From Verrucomicrobiia bacterium (GTDB taxonomy: Bacteria > Omnitrophota > Omnitrophia > Omnitrophales > Aquincolibacteriaceae): a stretch of DNA of 52,156 nucleotides. The DNA is taken from positions 1-52,156 of the forward strand of contig DATJFP010000014.1 in the NCBI GenBank assembly GCA_035495615.1, written 5' to 3'. The translations under genes and the position numbers were made by a program. Positions 48,020 to 52,156 of this stretch are shown here, piece after piece. Every line of letters starts with the position of its first letter. Within the stretch, counting starts at the first letter, position 1. The notes beneath the pieces were generated by a model that was not told the origin of the DNA, ran no database searches, and saw only the letters and a list, made by a program, of their open reading frames with translations.

Positions 48020-48045
48020 GGCCTTATGATAGCCTATCCGTTGGA

Positions 48046-48071
48046 GGAATCTATCCGATTCGTGTCCTGAA
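48046..48071. repeat. Direct repeat, left copy (flanks desaturase gene)
   Basis: GGAATCTATCCGATTC, identical over 16 bp to 49214-49229, with partial match continuing to about 26 bp (23 of 26). The core is itself an imperfect palindrome (GAATC...GATTC). It lies in the 194-bp gap between the divergent ada-like and desaturase genes. Confidence 0.7.
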
Positions 48072-48213
48072 AAAGCGGCCCAACTCATGAATGCGAGACA
48101 CTTTGCCGATGCGGACGAGAATACGGGTTGTAACCAAGCCGGATAGGGCGTAAAATGCCTGATGTCTTTTACGCAAACTCCACCCCCTTTCGCTCGTCTC
48201 GAGCTCGCTGACC

Positions 48214-49119
48214 ATGGCAAAAATTAAAGGCACTCAGAACACCTATCCTTCGCCCATTCGCCAAACGCGCTGGGTCGGCATTATTTTTTTTATCGTTCTC
48301 CACGCCGTGGGGCTCATCGGCACGCCTCTTTATTTGATCTATCACGGGGCCTCAGCGGCGGAGTGGGTTCTTTTCGGCTCTTTTTTTGCCCTGACAAGCC
48401 TTGCGATCACCGTGGGTTATCACCGCTTTTTTGCCCACGTCTGCTTTAAAGCCAATCCCGTCATTCGGTTTCTTCTGCTTTTTTTCGGCGCGGCGACCTT
48501 CGAACAATCGGCCCTGAAATGGGCTTCGCAGCACCGCCAGCATCACCAATTCACCGACACCGATCAGGATCCTTACAATATCAAGCGCGGCTTCTGGTAT
48601 GCCCACATGAACTGGATCCTGCTTTATAAGCACCGCGTGAATTACGACAACGTCAAAGACCTGCAAAAGTCAAAACTCGTGATGAACCAGCATTTTTATT
48701 ACAGCCTGTGGTCCGTCGGGGCCGGGATCGCGCTCCCCATGCTGATCGGAGTTTTAATCGGACATCCGCTGGGAGCCTTCATCATGGCGGTCAATCTTCG
48801 GCTGGTTCTTGTCATCCACTCCGCCTTCTTCATCAATTCCTGGGCACACATGTTCGGCACCCGAAATTATGACGGGACGATTTCGGCCAGGGATAATTGG
48901 TTTGGAGTATTCCTCACGAACGGGGAAGGCTACCACAATTTCCACCACCGTTTTCCCAATGATTACCGGAACGGCATTCGCTGGTATGATTGGGATCCCA
49001 GCAAGTGGCTGATTTTCGGGCTCTCCAAATTGAATCTCACCTGGGATCTTAAGCGGACGCCGGATTCATTGATCAGGAAGTATGCCGAAGAGACGGGGGC
49101 GAAGGCTGCAACCGCTTAA
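48214..49119 (+). CDS. Acyl-CoA/fatty acid desaturase (delta-9 type)
   Basis: A 301-residue membrane enzyme with the three His boxes of acyl-CoA desaturases: HRFFAH at 70-75, HRQHH at 107-111 and HNFHH at 241-245. There are four hydrophobic segments (VGIIFFIVLHAVGLIGTP, WVLFGSFFALTSLAI, SVGAGIALPMLIGVLIG, LGAFIMAVNLRLVLVIHSAFF). It introduces a double bond in membrane fatty acids using a di-iron centre, O2 and an electron donor, so the organism meets oxygen at least at times. The ribosome site is weak. A strong terminator follows. Confidence 0.93.
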   Translation: MAKIKGTQNTYPSPIRQTRWVGIIFFIVLHAVGLIGTPLYLIYHGASAAEWVLFGSFFALTSLAITVGYHRFFAHVCFKANPVIRFLLLFFGAATFEQSALKWASQHRQHHQFTDTDQDPYNIKRGFWYAHMNWILLYKHRVNYDNVKDLQKSKLVMNQHFYYSLWSVGAGIALPMLIGVLIGHPLGAFIMAVNLRLVLVIHSAFFINSWAHMFGTRNYDGTISARDNWFGVFLTNGEGYHNFHHRFPNDYRNGIRWYDWDPSKWLIFGLSKLNLTWDLKRTPDSLIRKYAEETGAKAATA

Positions 49120-49149
49120 AAGGCGATTCTAAAAGATTCTTAAAAAACG

Positions 49150-49175
49150 GCCGGATAAAATATCCGGCTTTTTTT
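49150..49175. terminator. Rho-independent terminator after the desaturase
   Basis: An 8-bp stem (GCCGGATA, AAA loop) is followed by seven T on the plus strand. On the minus strand it is followed by a T-rich run as well, so it may also end the histidine kinase transcript. Confidence 0.88.
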
Positions 49176-49213
49176 ATGCTCAAAGAGGCCGGTCCTTCGG
49201 CTGATCCGTCGCC

Positions 49214-49239
49214 GGAATCTATCCGATTCCTGCCTTGAA
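49214..49239. repeat. Direct repeat, right copy (flanks desaturase gene)
   Basis: Second copy of the repeat at 48046-48071, lying 1 bp outside the stop of the histidine kinase gene and downstream of the desaturase terminator. Its position in a convergent gap makes a shared operator unlikely. Confidence 0.7.
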
Positions 49240-51168
49240 TCAGCCGCGCGTGAGCGGAGGTGTCTGCGGTTTATCTAAAACCTCGCGCACCATCATGAGG
49301 AGCTCAGCCTGGGTATACGGCTTTTGCAGGAAGCTGCAGCCCCGGTCGAGCCAGCTCTGGACGCCCCCGTGGTCCGTGTATCCCGAAGTGAAGATGATTT
49401 TTATCCTGGGATAGTTCGCTGAAAATTTCTCCGCCAACTCGTTGCCTCCCATGTGGGGCATCACCATATCCGTGATGAGCAAGGCGATGGGAGAGCCTTC
49501 ATGACGCGCTGCCGCATCCAGGGCTTCAAGACCATTCCGGGCTTCAAGCACGCGGTATCCCTGCCTCGCCAGAAACTGCACGGCCAGTCCGCGGACCAGT
49601 TCTTCGTCTTCGGCGATCACGACCGTCTCTTGACCGCAAGGCAGTTCCACAACGGCTGCAACAGCCGCGTTTTGAGGCTTCTCCGCAGAGGGTGGCAGAT
49701 AAACAAGAAACTCGGTCCCTTTTCCCGGTTCGCTTTCCGCGTATATAAATCCCTGGGATTGCTTTACGATACCGTAAACCGTCGCCAGACCCAGCCCCGT
49801 TCCTTTGCCTTTTTCTTTGGTGGTGAAAAAGGGCTCGAAAAGGTGAGCTTTGGCCTCGGGTGAAATTCCTGTGCCCGTGTCTTGGACCTTGAGAACCGTA
49901 TAGACGCCGGGAACGAACCCTGGATGTTTCCCGTTCCCGGCAAGCACGGCGTCGACTGAAGCCTTGCGGGTTTCGATCACGACTTTTCCCCCATTCGGCA
50001 TGGCGTCCCGCGCATTGACTACGAGATTCATGATCACCTGCTCGATCTGTCCGGCATCGATCCAGACAGGGTCCACATCCTCTCCCAGCAGGGTGACGAG
50101 TTCGATGTCCGCCCCCAGCAGGCGGCGGATCATTTTATCCATGCCCGCCACGATTTCGTTTAGAGAATGAACTTTCATCTGGAAAACCTGCTTGCGGCTA
50201 AAGGCCAAAAGCTGGCGCGTCAAAGCCGCGGCACGGACTCCCGCTTTCCGGATCTCGGTGAGACTGCTGGTCAGGCGTTCATCGTCCCACCCTTTGGCGA
50301 GGAGAAGATCGGAATGCCCCAGAATGACCGTCAGCAGGTTGTTGAAATCATGGGCCACACCGCCCGCCAGCCTGCCGACGGCTTCCATTTTCTGCGCCTG
50401 ACGGAACTGGGCTTCCAGCTTCTTTTCTTCCGAAACATCGCGCTTGATAGCGATGAAATGCGTGATGCCCCCATCATTGCCGACGACCGGAGTGATCGTC
50501 TGTTTTTCAAAATAAAGAGTACCGTCCTTGCGCCGGTTGATCAGCTCGCCGGTCCATGATTTCCCCGCCAGGATCGTTTCCCATAGTTCTTTATACAACT
50601 TGGGCGATTGCTCTCCAGATTTAAGGATGCGGGGATTTTTTCCTACGGCTTCATCATAAGAATAGCCAGTCATGGCCGTAAACGCTGGATTGACCCACAG
50701 AATCGTCCCTGCGCGTTCGCTGATGAGAATGCCGTTAGAGCTGGCCGTGAGAGCCTCGGATTGGAGCCGCATCTTTAATTCTACATCGCGGTGAAATGCC
50801 ATATCGCGGGAGGAAACAACCACACCACGAACGTGAGGATCGAACAGAAGATTTTTCGCGCTGCATTCGAGATAGACCCAGTGACCGTCTTTATGCCTGA
50901 AGCGCAGCTCAACCGCTTCGACTGCGTTTTTCTTCGCGGACTTTCCGGCAAAAAGACTGAAAACTCTTTTATAATCGTCCGGATGAACGAACCCAAATGC
51001 GTTCTGTCCGACCATTTCATCGGGCAAATAGCCCAGGACGTTCGTGATAGAAGGGCTTTCGTAGCGGATGGTCCCATCGGCCTCCAGGATCGTGATGATG
51101 TCCACGATGTTTTGGATGATGGATTCGAGATAGGCCAGCTTGTCGAATTGATTGGGGTCCGCAGCCAT
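49240..51168 (-). CDS. Cytoplasmic PAS-PAS hybrid sensor histidine kinase with receiver domain
   Basis: A 642-residue protein without membrane helices. There are two PAS domains (residues about 13-125 and 140-260, the second with an AITPV-like core and an HFIAIKRDVSEEKKLE end). The phosphoacceptor His273 lies in the HisKA helix GGVAHDFNNLLTVILGH. The ATPase has N-box VVNARDAMPNGG, TGTGIS and GTGLGLATVYG, and a C-terminal receiver has phosphorylatable Asp567 in LLITDMVMPHMGG and Lys in FLQKPYT. It senses a small ligand or redox state in the cytoplasm. It begins 5 bp after the stop of the double-receiver regulator, whose transcript it shares. Confidence 0.93.
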   Translation of the reverse strand: MAADPNQFDKLAYLESIIQNIVDIITILEADGTIRYESPSITNVLGYLPDEMVGQNAFGFVHPDDYKRVFSLFAGKSAKKNAVEAVELRFRHKDGHWVYLECSAKNLLFDPHVRGVVVSSRDMAFHRDVELKMRLQSEALTASSNGILISERAGTILWVNPAFTAMTGYSYDEAVGKNPRILKSGEQSPKLYKELWETILAGKSWTGELINRRKDGTLYFEKQTITPVVGNDGGITHFIAIKRDVSEEKKLEAQFRQAQKMEAVGRLAGGVAHDFNNLLTVILGHSDLLLAKGWDDERLTSSLTEIRKAGVRAAALTRQLLAFSRKQVFQMKVHSLNEIVAGMDKMIRRLLGADIELVTLLGEDVDPVWIDAGQIEQVIMNLVVNARDAMPNGGKVVIETRKASVDAVLAGNGKHPGFVPGVYTVLKVQDTGTGISPEAKAHLFEPFFTTKEKGKGTGLGLATVYGIVKQSQGFIYAESEPGKGTEFLVYLPPSAEKPQNAAVAAVVELPCGQETVVIAEDEELVRGLAVQFLARQGYRVLEARNGLEALDAAARHEGSPIALLITDMVMPHMGGNELAEKFSANYPRIKIIFTSGYTDHGGVQSWLDRGCSFLQKPYTQAELLMMVREVLDKPQTPPLTRG

Positions 51169-51173
51169 GCGAA

Positions 51174-51935
51174 CTATTTCTCCAATTCGTACTCACGCAG
51201 AAGGGTCACAAAACTGTCATAGGAAGGCGAAGTGCCTGCATAGCGGTCAGCCCCAGCGGAAAGGCTTTTCTCCGCAAAATCGAACCCGGAATACGTATAC
51301 ACGATCAGCGGAACGGCTTTGCGGCCACTGCCCTTCTGAAGTCCGGCGAGGATTCTTTGGGTCTCCCGGATGCGCTGACTGCCTTCGACATCGGCTTGCT
51401 CGTACTCCATAAGAATAAAATCGGGCGGCTCCTGGGCGAAGCGATTGGAGAGCTCGGCGAGGTCCACCGTGGAAATTACCTTATAACGTTCCGTTTTCAA
51501 GCGCCGTGCGATCTGCTCGGAGTGCCTGCCGGGAATGTCCAGGATATAAACAAGGCCCTTCTGGCTGCCGTGGAAAAGGATCCTCTCGACTTCACAGAGG
51601 TAGTCGTGTAATTCGAAAGGCTTGCTCAGAAATCCATCCACCTCGAGGTCTTTGAAAACTTCGCTCAATTCGCCGCGGCCTGTGACGACCAGGACCGGGA
51701 TCCGGGTGCGGCTGCGTCCGTCGGAAATCCGCCGATAAAACTCCAGTCCGCCAACCTTCGGCATTTCCATGTCGAGGGAAATCAGGTCCGGCGTGACTTT
51801 GCGAAGTTTCGCGAGCGCGTCCGCGCCGTCCTTTGCTGTCACGACTTCGTATCCTTTCGCCTGCAAATGCATCGCGAGCAACTGCACAATGGCTGCATCG
51901 TCGTCGATAATCAGGATTTTCTTTTTCTCTTCCAA
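51174..51935 (-). CDS. Response regulator with a second, pseudo-receiver domain
   Basis: A 253-residue protein. Residues 5-120 form a receiver domain with the acidic cluster Asp11-13, phosphorylatable Asp55 in LISLDMEMPK, Thr in VLVVTGRG and Lys in FLSKPFE. Residues about 127-250 repeat the receiver fold, but the acceptor site reads FILMEYE with Glu in place of Asp, so it cannot be phosphorylated. No output domain follows. The start is TTG, supported by GGAGGG six bases upstream. It probably works with the hybrid kinase gene 5 bp downstream. Confidence 0.9.
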   Translation of the reverse strand: MEEKKKILIIDDDAAIVQLLAMHLQAKGYEVVTAKDGADALAKLRKVTPDLISLDMEMPKVGGLEFYRRISDGRSRTRIPVLVVTGRGELSEVFKDLEVDGFLSKPFELHDYLCEVERILFHGSQKGLVYILDIPGRHSEQIARRLKTERYKVISTVDLAELSNRFAQEPPDFILMEYEQADVEGSQRIRETQRILAGLQKGSGRKAVPLIVYTYSGFDFAEKSLSAGADRYAGTSPSYDSFVTLLREYELEK

Positions 51936-52039
51936 AACGGCCCTCCGACCTTCTCAGCTTTACCAAATAGTATCGCCCATAGCGATCATATTTAAAGTAT
52001 TTTTTTTGATACGGAGCCGGTCTTCGACTTACGCCTTTC

Positions 52040-52124
52040 CCGCCCATAAGGGCGGCGCTCGTTCGCTTCGAATCCCCTTGGGGACGAAAATCAAAAAAAA
52101 TGCCGGACAGATTTCTGTCCGGCG
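52040..52124 (-). terminator. Hairpin cluster; minus-strand terminator of an off-window gene
   Basis: Three hairpins follow one another: CCGCCC (52040-52055, 6-bp stem), CCCC/GGGG around 52073-52083, and a perfect 10-bp stem GCCGGACAGA (52102-52123). On the minus strand the last is followed by a run of eight T, a good Rho-independent terminator for a gene to the right of the window. No coding sequence was supported in 51936-52156. Confidence 0.6.
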
Positions 52125-52156
52125 GGATTCGGCCACTACGCTCGGACGGAGCCTCG

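Noticed and set aside
48020-48220. N-terminal extension of the Ada-like gene up to 48220
   Set aside because: The added residues lack the Ada zinc-domain cysteines, have no family match and overlap the desaturase start region.
51592-52047. 151-codon minus-strand frame overlapping the response regulator start
   Set aside because: It is in another frame of the receiver domain and has Arg-rich composition typical of a shadow.
52060-52156. Possible tRNA end (TTCGAAT sequence near 52067)
   Set aside because: The sequences on both sides do not pair as a T-arm and no acceptor or anticodon arm could be found.

Overview
The window is G+C-rich bacterial DNA dominated by one gigantic gene. Its content (a reading frame of more than 10,500 codons, a TIGR04073-type exosortase-associated protein, bactofilin, secreted small heat-shock protein) suggests an uncultivated member of the PVC superphylum, most likely Omnitrophota (former OP3), a phylum known for giant multidomain genes. 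This placement is an inference; no rRNA or phylogenetic marker set is present.

Region 1 (1-31634, minus strand): a single open frame starts with GTG at 31634 and runs off the left edge without a stop, giving at least 10,544 residues. From the N terminus it carries a signal peptide, a ChaN/Tiki-like region, an HExxH zincin-like region, an APH-type phosphotransferase, a Rossmann methyltransferase-like domain, a GNAT-like domain, an M48 peptidase, about 800 residues of unknown type, a UbiB/ABC1 atypical kinase, two membrane helices around two EF-hand/dockerin-type calcium loops, a Ser/Thr kinase with a WNK-like lysine arrangement, a duplicated methyltransferase plus 300-residue module, a degenerate RNase III-like domain, a transglutaminase-like domain with TPR-like helices, a beta-propeller-like region and two tandem 220-residue helical repeats. 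Domain borders are repeatedly marked by a K/R-x-E-L/M-R motif. At several of these borders lies a 60-bp palindromic DNA unit (20 codons), always in the same reading phase, that looks like an in-frame protein-inserted repeat element.

Region 2 (31882-38477): small exosortase-associated and zinc-ribbon genes, then two minus-strand clusters: surE - aldehyde dehydrogenase - class III aminotransferase, and bactofilin-HTH fusion - membrane-anchored HTH - acpS - YdjC-type deacetylase.

Region 3 (38667-45418, plus strand): a transglutaminase-like membrane-anchored protein, an ABC transporter ATPase and permease, and a two-domain M16 zinc protease in one tight cluster with a REP-like palindrome inside it.

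Region 4 (45446-52156): mscL, a lipoprotein, a secreted Hsp20, an Ada-like AraC/methylguanine methyltransferase, a fatty acid desaturase flanked by a direct repeat, and a two-gene signalling operon (double-receiver regulator plus PAS hybrid histidine kinase). Gene-free gaps are all under about 250 bp. No tRNA, rRNA, CRISPR array or insertion sequence was recognised.
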